Shown in pieces: positions 40,261 through 48,672 of a stretch of 64,000 nt of DNA (position 1 is the first letter of the stretch; the number at the start of each line of letters is the position of its first letter). The translations under genes were made by a program, and so were the position numbers. The notes below the pieces were generated by a model that was given only the letters and a program-made list of their open reading frames with translations, was not told the DNA's origin and searched no databases. This DNA is from DASQUK01 sp035641315. GTDB taxonomy: Bacteria > Actinomycetota > Acidimicrobiia > Acidimicrobiales > VFJN01. The stretch spans positions 14,938 to 78,937 of the forward strand of contig DASQUK010000248.1 in the NCBI GenBank assembly GCA_035641315.1, read 5' to 3'.

Positions 40261-41286
40261 ATGCCGATCCTGGACGCCAGCCACGACTTCGCCCACGAGG
40301 TCGAGGGCGACCCGGCGTGGAGCGAGTCGTACTACTTCAGCGCCTACGACCCTGCCAGCGACGCCGGGTTCTTCACCCGCATCGGCGTGCGGCCCAACGA
40401 GGGGACGATGGACGTCGGGTTGTCGGTGTGGCTGCCCGGCAACCGCATCGCCAACGTCCGGGGCGTCCGCGAGCAGCAAGTCATGACCGACGACGACCTG
40501 GCCGTGGGCGGCGTGCGCTACCAGCGGATCGAGCCGATGCGGACCTGGCGGTTGACGGCCGACGCCGACGCTCACGTGCTCGACCTTGGTGCGTCGCCCG
40601 GATCGGCGGCGCCCGGGGCCGAGGCGGGGGCGGGACGGCGCGTACGGGTGAGGCTGGACGCGACCTTCGAGGCGCTCACACCGGCGATCGGCGCCGACGG
40701 GCAGGGCCGGACCGGCCGTTCGGGCGACAGCGCCACGTCCACCGCTGCCACCGTGGGCAAGGGCCACCTGGAGCAGGCCGGCCGCTGGTCGGGGACGATC
40801 AGCTGCGACGCCGACTCGTGGCGGCTCGACCCGGCGTCGGCCCGCGGCAACCGCGACAAGTCGTGGGGGCCGCGCCGCTGGGGCGGACCGCAGATGTGGC
40901 GCTGGTTCTCCGTCAACGTCGGCGACGACGTGCACTTCGGCGGGATCCGCATCGGCACGCCGGCCGGTGACCTGCACCGGGGCTGGGTGTGGAAGGACGG
41001 CGAGGCCACGTCGATCCGCGACTGGCACGTCGCCAGCGAGCTGGCCGACGACGGCGTGACCCACCGCGTCAGCCGCGTGCGGGCCACCGACAAGCGCGGC
41101 CGGGTCCACGAGCTGCGAGGCGACGTGCTGCGGGTGTACGGGGTGCCGCACAAGACCGGCGACCGCTACACGGTGGTGAACGAGGGCCTGGCCCGCTGGA
41201 CCTACGAGGGCCGCACCGGCTACGGGATCAGCGAGTACCTGCACCAGCTCGACGACGCCGGGCGGCCCCTCGTGCGGATCGAGTGA
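40261..41286 (+). CDS. hypothetical protein of the DUF7064/7065 (CrtC-like lipocalin fold) type
   Basis: A 341-residue protein with ESYYFSAYDPASDAGFFTRI near the start, NRDKSWGPRRWGGPQMWRWF in the middle and repeated Trp-rich strands. This is the pattern of actinobacterial proteins distantly related to hydroxyneurosporene synthase CrtC/AttH lipocalin-like proteins. The NRDKSWGxRxW block is its strongest signature. It precedes a phosphotransferase-like kinase and DUF6285, an association seen with acyl-CoA and steroid metabolism genes. No reaction is proposed. The stop at 41284-41286 is part of the left arm of an inverted repeat. Confidence 0.6.
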   Translation: MPILDASHDFAHEVEGDPAWSESYYFSAYDPASDAGFFTRIGVRPNEGTMDVGLSVWLPGNRIANVRGVREQQVMTDDDLAVGGVRYQRIEPMRTWRLTADADAHVLDLGASPGSAAPGAEAGAGRRVRVRLDATFEALTPAIGADGQGRTGRSGDSATSTAATVGKGHLEQAGRWSGTISCDADSWRLDPASARGNRDKSWGPRRWGGPQMWRWFSVNVGDDVHFGGIRIGTPAGDLHRGWVWKDGEATSIRDWHVASELADDGVTHRVSRVRATDKRGRVHELRGDVLRVYGVPHKTGDRYTVVNEGLARWTYEGRTGYGISEYLHQLDDAGRPLVRIE

Positions 41287-41363
41287 GGGTCGATTCCGCG
41301 GACCACGCATACCGGGAGTACACAATCATGCCGAACGCGGGTGACCGGCGGAATCGACCCTCA
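41284..41363 (+). repeat. 16-bp perfect inverted repeat enclosing a ribosome site and start codon
   Basis: TGAGGGTCGATTCCGC (41284-41299) and GCGGAATCGACCCTCA (41348-41363) are exact reverse complements with a 48-base loop. The loop holds GGGAG (41313-41317) and the ATG at 41328 of the next gene, while a GTG at 41367 follows the right arm directly. In RNA the stem would be very stable and would isolate the start site. The left arm begins with the stop codon of the preceding gene. Confidence 0.8.
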
Positions 41364-42329
41364 TTAGTGACCGCACGCCGATCCGACCGACCCGACGCGC
41401 CCGGCTGGGCCGAGGAGCTGGCGGCGGCCCTTGGCGTCCGGGAGGTCGAGGGCCTGCGCCGGCTGTCGGGCGGGGCGTCGCGGGAGACGTGGGCGTTCGA
41501 CGCAGACGGCCGTCCCCTGATCCTGCAGCGGGCGCGACCGGGCAACGCCGGCGGACTGGACATGGCTAGCGAGGTGCGGCTGTTGCGGGCGGCCCGGTCC
41601 GCCGGGGTGCCCGTGCCGGCGGTCGTCGCGGCCGGTACGGGCGCAGCCGAGCTCGGGCGGTCGTGGGTGGTGGTCGAGCGGATCGAGGGGGAGACGATCC
41701 CCCGGCGGATCCTGCGCGACGACGAGCTCGCGCCTGCCCGCCCGCGGCTCGCGGCGCAGTGCGGCCGGGCCCTGGCTGCGATCCACGCCGTCGATCCCGG
41801 GGACGTGCCCGGCCTCGACCCAACCGACCAGTTCGACCTGTTCCGCCAGCTGCTCGACGACCTGGGCGAGCCCCACCCGGCGTTCGAGCTGGGGTTCCGG
41901 TGGCTCGACCGCAATCGGCGGCCCCGCCGGGCGGACACCGTGGTCCACGGCGACTTCCGCAACGGGAACCTGGTGGTGGGCCCGGACGGGCTGCGGGCGG
42001 TGCTCGACTGGGAGCTGGCACACCTCGGCGATCCGCTGGAGGACCTGGGCTGGCTCTGCGTCCGGGCCTGGCGGTTTGGCGCGGAGCCCCGGGTCGGCGG
42101 CTTCGGCGACGTCGACGAGCTGGTGGCGGCCTACGAGGCGGCGTCCGGCAGCCCGGTCGATCGTGACGCCCTCGCTTGGTGGGAGGCGATGGGAACGCTC
42201 AAGTGGGGGGTGATGTGCATGCTCCAGGCGGCGACGCACCTGTCGGGCACCGTCCGCTCGGTCGAGCTGGCCGCCATCGGCCGGCGCGTGTGCGAGGTGG
42301 AGCACGACCTGCTCCTCCTGCTGCCATGA
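41328..42329 (+). CDS. phosphotransferase (APH/choline kinase-like) family protein
   Basis: A 333-residue kinase-like protein: RLSGGASRETWAFDADGRPL (nucleotide loop), catalytic VVHGDFRNGNLVV, metal-binding AVLDWELAHLGDPLEDLGWL. This is the ACAD10/11-N-like phosphotransferase branch linked to acyl-CoA dehydrogenases rather than drug resistance. The ATG at 41328 has GGGAG upstream within the loop of the inverted repeat; GTG 41367 is the alternative start and still gives a full domain. It overlaps the DUF6285 gene by 4 bases, the usual pairing of these two families. Confidence 0.8.
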   Translation: MPNAGDRRNRPSLVTARRSDRPDAPGWAEELAAALGVREVEGLRRLSGGASRETWAFDADGRPLILQRARPGNAGGLDMASEVRLLRAARSAGVPVPAVVAAGTGAAELGRSWVVVERIEGETIPRRILRDDELAPARPRLAAQCGRALAAIHAVDPGDVPGLDPTDQFDLFRQLLDDLGEPHPAFELGFRWLDRNRRPRRADTVVHGDFRNGNLVVGPDGLRAVLDWELAHLGDPLEDLGWLCVRAWRFGAEPRVGGFGDVDELVAAYEAASGSPVDRDALAWWEAMGTLKWGVMCMLQAATHLSGTVRSVELAAIGRRVCEVEHDLLLLLP

Positions 42330-42673
42330 CGGATCGGACGCCGCCCCACGACGCGCCGAGCGCCGGCGAGCTGCTGGAGGCCGTGCGCGAGTTCCTCGAA
42401 CGCGACGTGATGGACTCCACCGAGGGCCGGGTGCGCTTCCACGCGCGGGTGGCGGCCCGGGCGCTAGCCATCATCGAGCGCGAACTGTCGTCGGCCGACG
42501 CGATGGCCGCGGCCCATGCCCGGCGCCTGGCGGCGTTGGGCTTCGACTCGGAGGCGGAGCTGGCGGCCGCGATCCGCTCGGGCGCCTGCGACGACCGCTG
42601 GGACGAGGTGGCGGCCGCGGTGCGGGCGACGGTGGCCGACAAGCTGGCCGTCGCCAATCCGGACTACGCCTGA
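42326..42673 (+). CDS. DUF6285-like protein
   Basis: A 115-residue helical protein: PSAGELLEAVREFLERDVMD, RVRFHARVAARALAIIEREL, and DDRWDEVAAAVRATVADKLA. It matches the small partner found directly after acyl-CoA-linked phosphotransferases in actinobacteria and proteobacteria. ATGA overlap with the kinase gene supports a complex or shared pathway. Its role is unknown. Confidence 0.65.
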   Translation: MTDRTPPHDAPSAGELLEAVREFLERDVMDSTEGRVRFHARVAARALAIIERELSSADAMAAAHARRLAALGFDSEAELAAAIRSGACDDRWDEVAAAVRATVADKLAVANPDYA

Positions 42674-42730
42674 TCAGCACCCGTGACCGCACGCCTGAAT
42701 AACCTGGTGCCGAACGGGTAGTGGCGGGGC

Positions 42731-43054
42731 ATGAGGTTCAAGCTCGGAGCAGCCATCGGATTCGCCGCCGGGTACCTGGCGGCCGTCAAGGCAGGCGACG
42801 AACGTCGTCGGCAGGTCGACGATGCCATCCACCGTGTCACGGAGAACCCGCGGGTGCGCCACGTGAGCGACGTCGTGTCGCGCGACGCCAAGCGGCTCGG
42901 TGACGCGGTCGAGGAGCGGTTGGCAAAGACGGCCGACACGGTCGCCGAGAGCGTCGCCGGCACGGTCGAACCGGGACCTTCCGGCGGTGAGGCCTCCCGG
43001 CCCCACGGCGCGCAAGCCACCAAGGACGCCACCAAGAGCGGCGCGGCGCACTAG
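42731..43054 (+). CDS. YtxH-like small hypothetical protein
   Basis: A 107-residue protein: one short hydrophobic N-terminal segment (KLGAAIGFAAGYLAAVKAGD), then a charged helical region (RRRQVDDAIHRVTENPRVRH, KRLGDAVEERLAKTADTVAE) and a disordered tail. The layout resembles YtxH-type membrane-linked helical proteins. Function unknown. Confidence 0.6.
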   Translation: MRFKLGAAIGFAAGYLAAVKAGDERRRQVDDAIHRVTENPRVRHVSDVVSRDAKRLGDAVEERLAKTADTVAESVAGTVEPGPSGGEASRPHGAQATKDATKSGAAH

Positions 43055-43088
43055 CCGCCGCCCCGTCCCGCCGTGGGCCCGGGGGTGC

Positions 43089-43111
43089 GATTCCGGGGCC
43101 ACGGCGGAATC
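43089..43111 (+). repeat. small GATTCCG/CGGAATC hairpin before the metallophosphoesterase
   Basis: GATTCCG (43089-43095) and CGGAATC (43105-43111) with a 9-base loop end 8 bases before the GTG start at 43120. The same GATTCCGC/GCGGAATC half-sites make up the inner part of the larger inverted repeat at 41284-41363. Confidence 0.5.
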
Positions 43112-43119
43112 ATCTCTGC

Positions 43120-44736
43120 GTGGACGACCGCCCCAGCGCTACGCCGCGCCTCGGTTCGGACGGCGACGGGCTCGCGTCCCGGGCGGTGGACGAGGCGGCG
43201 GTCGAGCCGGCCGAACCCGTCGAACCGGTCGAGACTGCGGCGCCCGCCGCACCGCCGGAACCCTGGTCCCAGCGACTGCGCCGCTGGGCTCCGATGGCTC
43301 GCGTGGTGCTGTTCGCCCTGGTCGGAGCCGGGAGTGCCCTGGTCCTCGCGGGGCGGGTCCCCGCCCAGGTCGGTCCCTTCGACACCACGGTCGCGGCGCG
43401 GCCGTCGCTGGCCGGCGCCACGGTCATCCACTTGGCGCCCCTCGGCACCATCGAGCTCGACACCCACGATTGGCCCATCGGCCTCGACCTCCGGGTGGAG
43501 GAGCTGGGCCTCGACGAAGCCGAGCGGATCGCCGACAACCCCCAGGTCATCGACGACCTGGGCGACGACGTGGCCGACGACGTCCGGGCGGCGCTGGTGC
43601 GGCTGGTCGTGCGCTGCGTGCTGGTGGCCGTGGTCGGCGGGATCGTCGGCGCGCTAGCGGCCCGGCTCCACTGGCGATCGGCGGCGGTCGGTCTGGCCAC
43701 CGGGGCGGTGGTGGTCGCGGGCGCCGGCGCCGGTGCGGCGGCCACGTTCGACACCGGCGCCGTCGCCGAGCCGCGCTACACCGGCCTGCTCACCCGGGCG
43801 CCCACGGCGGTGGGCGACGTCCAGAGCATCATCGACCGCTTCGGCGAGTACCGGGCGCAGCTCAGCGACCTCGTGGGCAACGTGGTCACCCTGTACCTGG
43901 CCGCCGAGGACCTGCCAACGTTCCAGCCCGGCGACGAGACCATCCGGGTGCTGCACGTCAGCGACATCCACCTCAACCCCCAGGCGTTCGACCTCATCGA
44001 GCAGATCACCGAGCAGTTCGACGTCGACGTCATCGCCGACACCGGCGACATCGTCGACTGGGGAACCGAGCCCGAGAGCCAGCTCCTGGGGCAGATCGGC
44101 GACCTCGACGTCCCGTACGTCTTCGTCCGGGGGAACCACGACTCCCGCAGCACCCAGCGGTCGGTGGCCGACCAGCCCAACGCCGTGGTGCTCGACGGCG
44201 ACGCCGCCGAGGTGGCGGGGCTGCGCTTCTGGGGCATCGGCGATCCCCGCTACACGCCCGACAAGGACCAGGCGGGCGCCGGGCCGTCGGAGCAGGAGCG
44301 GGCCGAGGCCTTCGCACCCGGGGTGGCCGACGAGCTGGCGGCGGCGGAGCCGCCCGAGGTGGACCTGGTGCTGGTCCACGACGAACGGATCGCCGCCGAC
44401 ATCGGCGGCGACGTGCCGCTGGTGCTGGCGGGACACACCCACGAGCCCAGCGACGAGACGATCGAGCCGGCCGAGCCGGAGGACGACGGGGACGAGGGCG
44501 CCGACACCACCGGCGAGCCGCCGCCCGACACCCGGCTGCTGGTTGAGGGATCCACCGGCGGCGCCGGGCTGCGCGGCCTGCAGGGCGACGACCCCAAGCC
44601 CCTGCAGGCCTCGGTGCTGTACTTCGATCCCGACACCCGCGAGCTGCTGGCCTACGACCGCGTCAGCGTGAAGGGGCTGGGGGAGACGGGTGCCACGATC
44701 GACCGCCACATCCTCGCCGAGGACGGCACCGACTGA
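43120..44736 (+). CDS. membrane-anchored metallophosphoesterase
   Basis: A 538-residue protein. After an acidic N-terminus there are about three hydrophobic segments (MARVVLFALVGAGSALVLAG, VVRCVLVAVVGGIVGALAAR, VGLATGAVVVAGAGAGAAAT) and then a calcineurin-like phosphoesterase domain on the outside: VSDIHLNP, DTGDIVDWG, VRGNHDS, a late VLVHDE and GHTHEPS supply the two-metal site. An acidic insertion (EPEDDGDEGADT) follows. The substrate is unknown; similar proteins are nucleotide or phospholipid phosphodiesterases. GTG start directly after a small hairpin. Confidence 0.8.
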   Translation: MDDRPSATPRLGSDGDGLASRAVDEAAVEPAEPVEPVETAAPAAPPEPWSQRLRRWAPMARVVLFALVGAGSALVLAGRVPAQVGPFDTTVAARPSLAGATVIHLAPLGTIELDTHDWPIGLDLRVEELGLDEAERIADNPQVIDDLGDDVADDVRAALVRLVVRCVLVAVVGGIVGALAARLHWRSAAVGLATGAVVVAGAGAGAAATFDTGAVAEPRYTGLLTRAPTAVGDVQSIIDRFGEYRAQLSDLVGNVVTLYLAAEDLPTFQPGDETIRVLHVSDIHLNPQAFDLIEQITEQFDVDVIADTGDIVDWGTEPESQLLGQIGDLDVPYVFVRGNHDSRSTQRSVADQPNAVVLDGDAAEVAGLRFWGIGDPRYTPDKDQAGAGPSEQERAEAFAPGVADELAAAEPPEVDLVLVHDERIAADIGGDVPLVLAGHTHEPSDETIEPAEPEDDGDEGADTTGEPPPDTRLLVEGSTGGAGLRGLQGDDPKPLQASVLYFDPDTRELLAYDRVSVKGLGETGATIDRHILAEDGTD

Positions 44737-44739
44737 CGA

Positions 44740-45585
44740 TCAGGTGGCCAGGCGGCTCACCCGGCGGCGCAGCGCCTGGCGGACCTCCTGCGCCGCCAGG
44801 ACCACGAAGAACTGGCCGACCGCCAGCCCGGCGATCGTGGCACCGCCGGCGGTGCCGTGGTGGTAGCTGATGACCAGGCCCAGCACCACCGCCAGCGAGC
44901 CCAGTCCGACCGCCGTCAGCATGATGAGCGGGACCCGTCGGACCAGCAGCCCGGCGGTGGCCGGCGGGCCGATCAACAGCCCGAACACCAGCAGCGTGCC
45001 GATGGCGTCGAACGACGCCACGATGGAGGTCGCCAACAGCGCCATGAGCACCGCGTGCGTGACCAGCGGGCGCATGCCGAGCGTGGCCGCCTTGTCGGCG
45101 TTGAACGCGAGCGCGATGAGCGGCCGGTAGAGGGCGAGCGACACGGCCACGACGATCGCAGCGGCGATTGCCTGTCCCCGGAGGTCGCCGACCGTCACCC
45201 CGAGCACGTCGCCGAACAGAAGCGACGTGACGTCGGTGGCGAAGCTCTGCGACCGGGAGATGATCACTACGCCGAGGGCCAACATCCCCACGAACAGCAG
45301 CCCGATGCCGGTGTCCTCGCGCACGCTCGTGCGGTGGGACACCAGCGTCACCGCCCCGCCCATCACCAGCGCCGCCCCCAGGGCGCCCACCGTCGGACTG
45401 AACCCCCACAGCACCGCCAGGGCCAGCCCCGGGATCACGCCGTGGGCCAGGGCATCACCCAGGAAGGTGAGCCCCCGGAGAACCACCCAGGTGCCGACCA
45501 CCGCCGTCGCCACGGCCGCCAACAGCCCCGCCGCCAGCGCCCGCTGCATGAAGGTGGGCTCGAAGGCGTCGGTCAGCCAGTCCAC
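44740..45585 (-). CDS. zinc/manganese-type ABC transporter permease
   Basis: A 281-residue ABC-3 family permease with eight or nine helices (FLGDALAHGVIPGLALAVLW contains the conserved DALAHxVxPG motif; IGTLLVFGLLIGPPATAGLL near the end). It lies 21 bases after the substrate-binding protein gene and completes a three-part importer with the ATPase encoded divergently at 46642-47433. It resembles AztB/ZnuB/MntB; the metal cannot be told from the permease. Confidence 0.85.
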   Translation of the reverse strand: MDWLTDAFEPTFMQRALAAGLLAAVATAVVGTWVVLRGLTFLGDALAHGVIPGLALAVLWGFSPTVGALGAALVMGGAVTLVSHRTSVREDTGIGLLFVGMLALGVVIISRSQSFATDVTSLLFGDVLGVTVGDLRGQAIAAAIVVAVSLALYRPLIALAFNADKAATLGMRPLVTHAVLMALLATSIVASFDAIGTLLVFGLLIGPPATAGLLVRRVPLIMLTAVGLGSLAVVLGLVISYHHGTAGGATIAGLAVGQFFVVLAAQEVRQALRRRVSRLAT

Positions 45586-45606
45586 GGCGGTGCGGCCGCG
45601 CCCGCC

Positions 45607-46536
45607 TCAGGAGGCGAGCGCCTCGGCGATCCGCTCGGCGTTGGTGCGCATCATGCCAGCGTAGGTCTCGCCGCCCGACCCCTCGGGGCCGAGCGACTCG
45701 GTGAACAGCTCCACCACGTCGACGTCGCCGACCTCGCTGGCCAGCGCGTCGGCCAGTCGGGTGGGCGACGACGTCTCGACGAAGATGGCGGGCACGCTCC
45801 GGTCTTCGATCGTGTGCGCCAGCTCGTCGAGCTCGGCGGCGCTGGGCTCGGCCTGGGTGGTGCCGGAGGGGATCACCGCCCCGACGACGTCGAAGCCGTA
45901 GCGGTCGGCGAGGTAGCCGAACACCTCGTGGTTGGTGACGAGCGTGCGCCGCCCGGCCGGGACCGCCGACAGGACCTGCTCGACCTCGCCGTCGAGCGCC
46001 CGCAGGTCGTCGATCGTGGCCGCGACCTGGTCGTCGAAGGCCGGACTGTCGAGGGCGGGCACCTCGGCGGCCAGGAAGTCGCCGATGGCCTGGGCGGCGG
46101 TGGCCATGCGGGCCGGGTCGGTGAAGAAGTGGGGATCGGCGCCCTCGTGGTCGGTCGACTCGTCGAGCGGCAGGGTCTCGACGGTGTCGATGGCCGCGAG
46201 GGTCGGCACGCCCTCCTCCTCGGCGGCCTCGATCGATGACGTCAGCCCTTCCTCGAACCCGGCGCCGTTGGCGATCAGCGCGTCGGCCTCACGGATCGCC
46301 GCGGCCTGCTCAACGGACGGCTGGAACTCGTGGGGATCGGACCCCGACGGCATGATGACCTCGACGTCCGCCTCGTCACCGACCAGCTCGGACACCACGT
46401 CGCCCAGCACGTTGGTGGTGACGACGACACGGGGATGTCCGCCGGAGGCGCTGGCGCTGTCTCCGTCGTCGCCACAGGCGCCGAGCGCGAGCGCGACGAG
46501 GGGAAGGGTGGCGACGGCGGCAGTGATGCGGCGCAT
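45607..46536 (-). CDS. metal ABC transporter substrate-binding lipoprotein (ZnuA/AztC-like)
   Basis: A 309-residue cluster A-I binding protein: lipoprotein signal ending ALGAC, then VVVTTNVLGDVVSELVGDEA, metal His in GSDPHEFQPS, a second His in HEGADPHFF, a third in LVTNHEVFGYLADRYG, and a final acid near FVETSSPTRLADAL. It lacks the long His-rich loop of many ZnuA proteins, having only DHEGADPH. Either Zn2+ or Mn2+ is possible. It is divergent from the ATPase gene. Confidence 0.85.
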   Translation of the reverse strand: MRRITAAVATLPLVALALGACGDDGDSASASGGHPRVVVTTNVLGDVVSELVGDEADVEVIMPSGSDPHEFQPSVEQAAAIREADALIANGAGFEEGLTSSIEAAEEEGVPTLAAIDTVETLPLDESTDHEGADPHFFTDPARMATAAQAIGDFLAAEVPALDSPAFDDQVAATIDDLRALDGEVEQVLSAVPAGRRTLVTNHEVFGYLADRYGFDVVGAVIPSGTTQAEPSAAELDELAHTIEDRSVPAIFVETSSPTRLADALASEVGDVDVVELFTESLGPEGSGGETYAGMMRTNAERIAEALAS

Positions 46537-46604
46537 GGGATTCCTCGTTCGGTGTGTAAGCTCGGACGGGACTGAGAATCGCTCTTGAAACCGCCCGTGA
46601 CTGT

Positions 46605-46617
46605 AACGAGACTCATT
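46605..46617. promoter_or_regulatory. candidate metalloregulator site in the divergent ABC promoter region
   Basis: AACGAGACTCATT has 6-bp arms around one base with one mismatch. It lies 25 bases before the ATPase start and 69 bases before the binding-protein start, within the comparatively AT-rich gap 46537-46641. Which regulator (Zur-, MntR- or IdeR-like) would bind cannot be told. Confidence 0.35.
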
Positions 46618-46641
46618 CCTGATCAGCAAGATCGTTTGGAC

Positions 46642-47433
46642 ATGCCACTCCCTGCCCCCGCCGTCCTCGCCGCAGATCTCGTGCTCGCCCACGGGCACCA
46701 TGTCGCACTGGGAGCCAGCTCGTTCGCCATCCCGCCGGGCACGTCGGTCGCTCTGATCGGCCCCAACGGATCGGGCAAGTCGACCCTGCTGCGCGCCATG
46801 GCTGGCCTGCTCCCGCCCCGGGCGGGCCGCCTCGACGTCCCGGCCCGCGGCGCGCCCTCGGCAGTCGCCCTCGTGCTGCAGACCACCGACGTCGACCGGT
46901 CGCTCCCCATCACCGTGCGCGAGACGGTGACCATGGCCCGCTACGCCCGCCGCGGCCCCGTGCGCCGCCTCGACGACACCGACCGCGCCGCCGTGGACGG
47001 GGCGCTCGAGCGGCTCGCGATCGCCGACCTGGCCCGGCGTCAGCTCCACGAGCTGTCCGGCGGCCAGCGCCAGCGGGTGCTCGTGGCCCAGGGGCTGGCC
47101 CAGGAGGCGGATCTGCTGCTGCTCGACGAGCCGGTGACGGCGCTCGACGTGGTGTCGCGCCGGCTGATCCTCGAAGCGGTGGCCGCCGAGCGGGAGGCCC
47201 GCCGCACTGTGGTGATGTCGACCCACGACCTCGCCGACGCCCGGCAGGCCGAGCTGGTGATGCTGCTGGCCAACCGGCTGGTGGCCTGCGGTCCGCCGGA
47301 CGCGGTGCTGACCGACCGCCACCTCGCGGCCGCCTACGGCGGGCGGGTGCTGGTGCTGGCCGAGGGCGCGGTCGTGATCGACGACCCGCACCACCACGGC
47401 CCCGTTCCGACGGCGTTTAGGCTCGGCTCATGA
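46642..47433 (+). CDS. metal ABC transporter ATP-binding protein
   Basis: A 263-residue ATPase: Walker A GPNGSGKSTLL, signature LSGGQRQRVLVAQ, Walker B LLLLDEPVTALD, H-loop STHDL. Its place opposite the binding protein and permease genes identifies it as the energiser of the zinc/manganese-type importer. The tail ends DPHHHGP, a possible metal-sensing His group. ATG 46642 was used; an upstream in-frame ATG at 46585 lies in the promoter gap. Confidence 0.85.
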   Translation: MPLPAPAVLAADLVLAHGHHVALGASSFAIPPGTSVALIGPNGSGKSTLLRAMAGLLPPRAGRLDVPARGAPSAVALVLQTTDVDRSLPITVRETVTMARYARRGPVRRLDDTDRAAVDGALERLAIADLARRQLHELSGGQRQRVLVAQGLAQEADLLLLDEPVTALDVVSRRLILEAVAAEREARRTVVMSTHDLADARQAELVMLLANRLVACGPPDAVLTDRHLAAAYGGRVLVLAEGAVVIDDPHHHGPVPTAFRLGS

Positions 47434-47442
47434 CGGTGCCCG

Positions 47443-47649
47443 CTCGGGGGCTGCGCCCCCGTGCCCCATCGACGTCCGGCTCCCTGGCGGTCGCACGGCC
47501 GTGCTGTCTCGGGGGCTGCGCCCCCGCACCCCATCGACGTCCGGCTCCCTGGCCTGTCGACCCAACTATCCGCCCGTCTCGCAGCGACAAGGCGAGCGGG
47601 CTCTAGTTGGGTCGACCGCACGGCCGTCCGATCACGAGCTGCGCTCGTG
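47443..47649. repeat. cluster of palindromic repeats in front of the SsnA-like gene
   Basis: Two 46-bp direct repeats (47443-47488 and 47508-47553, two mismatches) each begin with a GGGGGCTGCGCCCCC hairpin and end in CGACGTCCGGCTCCCTGGC. They are followed by a 13-bp inverted repeat, GTCGACCCAACTA (47556-47568) and TAGTTGGGTCGAC (47604-47616), and a CACGAG/CTCGTG hairpin (47633-47649). CGCACGGCCGT also occurs twice (47493 and 47617). The cluster occupies the place where the first 50-60 codons of the hydrolase gene should be. Confidence 0.75.
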
Positions 47650-48672
47650 ACCGCCACCACGCCGGGGCTGGTCTGCGCCCACCACCACCTGTATTCGACG
47701 CTGGCTCGGGGCATGCCGCCGCCCCCGGCCACCCCCACCAACTTCAGCGAGATCCTGGACCAGGTGTGGTGGCGGCTCGACGCCGCCCTCAACCTCGAGT
47801 TGGTCCGCTGGTCGGCGCTGCTGGGCGCCGTCGAGGCGCTGGAGGCCGGCACCACCGCGATCGTCGACCACCACGCATCCCCCTCCGCCATCGACGGCAG
47901 CCTCGACGTGATCGCGACCGCCTGCGCCGAGGTGGGCGTGCGGGTGGTGTGCGCGTACGAGGTCACCGACCGGCACGGTCCTGCCGGCGCCAAGGCCGGG
48001 CTGGCGGAGAACGAGCGGTTCGTCAGGGCGGGGGGCCGGGGTATGGTCGGCGCCCACGCCTGGCTGACGCTGGGCGACGAGACGCTGGAGGCGGTGGCGG
48101 GCCTGGCGGCCGACCTGGGGGTGGGCGTGCACATCCACGTGGGCGAGGACCGGGTCGACGCCGGGGCCGCCGAGCGGCTGCGCCCCCTCGCCCGCGACGA
48201 CTGGCTGCTGGCCCACTGCGTCCACGCCGATCCGCCGTTGCCGGGCACGATCGCCCACAACCCCCGGTCCAACCTCAACAACGGGGTTGGCTACGCCCGC
48301 CCCGCCCGGTGGGCGGCCGCCGGCAACCGGGTGGTGCTGGGCAGCGACGGCATCGGGGCGGCCATGCTCGACGAGTTCGCGCTCGCCTACGTGGCCCAGC
48401 GGGCCGACGACGTGACCGCCACGCCCGAGGACGCCTGGGGCTGGCTGCAGGCCGGCGCTGACCTGGTGCCCGAGGTGCTGGGCGACGAGGTGACGTGGAC
48501 CGCCGACCGCGCCCACCCCTGGTACCTGGCGTTCACGCCAGGGGTGCGGGCCGAGCGGGTGGTGGTGGACGGCGAGGTGGTGGTCGACGGCGGCGTGTGT
48601 ACCCGGGTGGACGCCGAGCGAATCCGGGCCCGGGCCTGGGAGGAGGCGCAGCGCCTGTGGTCCAAGTTGTGA
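47648..48672 (+). CDS. SsnA-like aminohydrolase, apparently short at its N-terminus
   Basis: A 341-codon amidohydrolase-superfamily frame from GTG 47648 (GTG 47461 would add codons made of the repeats). It begins almost at the metal-binding GLVCAHHHLYSTLARGMPPP and continues with DHHASPSAIDG, HIHVGEDRVD, the late His LLAHCVHADPP, and NPRSNLNNGVGYA plus Asp in LGSDGIGA. This pattern is that of SsnA-type putative aminohydrolases and guanine-deaminase-like enzymes, which are about 440 residues and start with a beta-sandwich half-domain. That first part is missing here, so the gene may be inactive or the enzyme has a reduced fold. Confidence 0.75.

Noticed and set aside
41284..41363. Insertion-sequence ends or a MITE
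   Set aside because: No transposase, no target-site duplication seen, and the arms include functional codons; an RNA structure is the simpler reading, though a repeat origin is not excluded.
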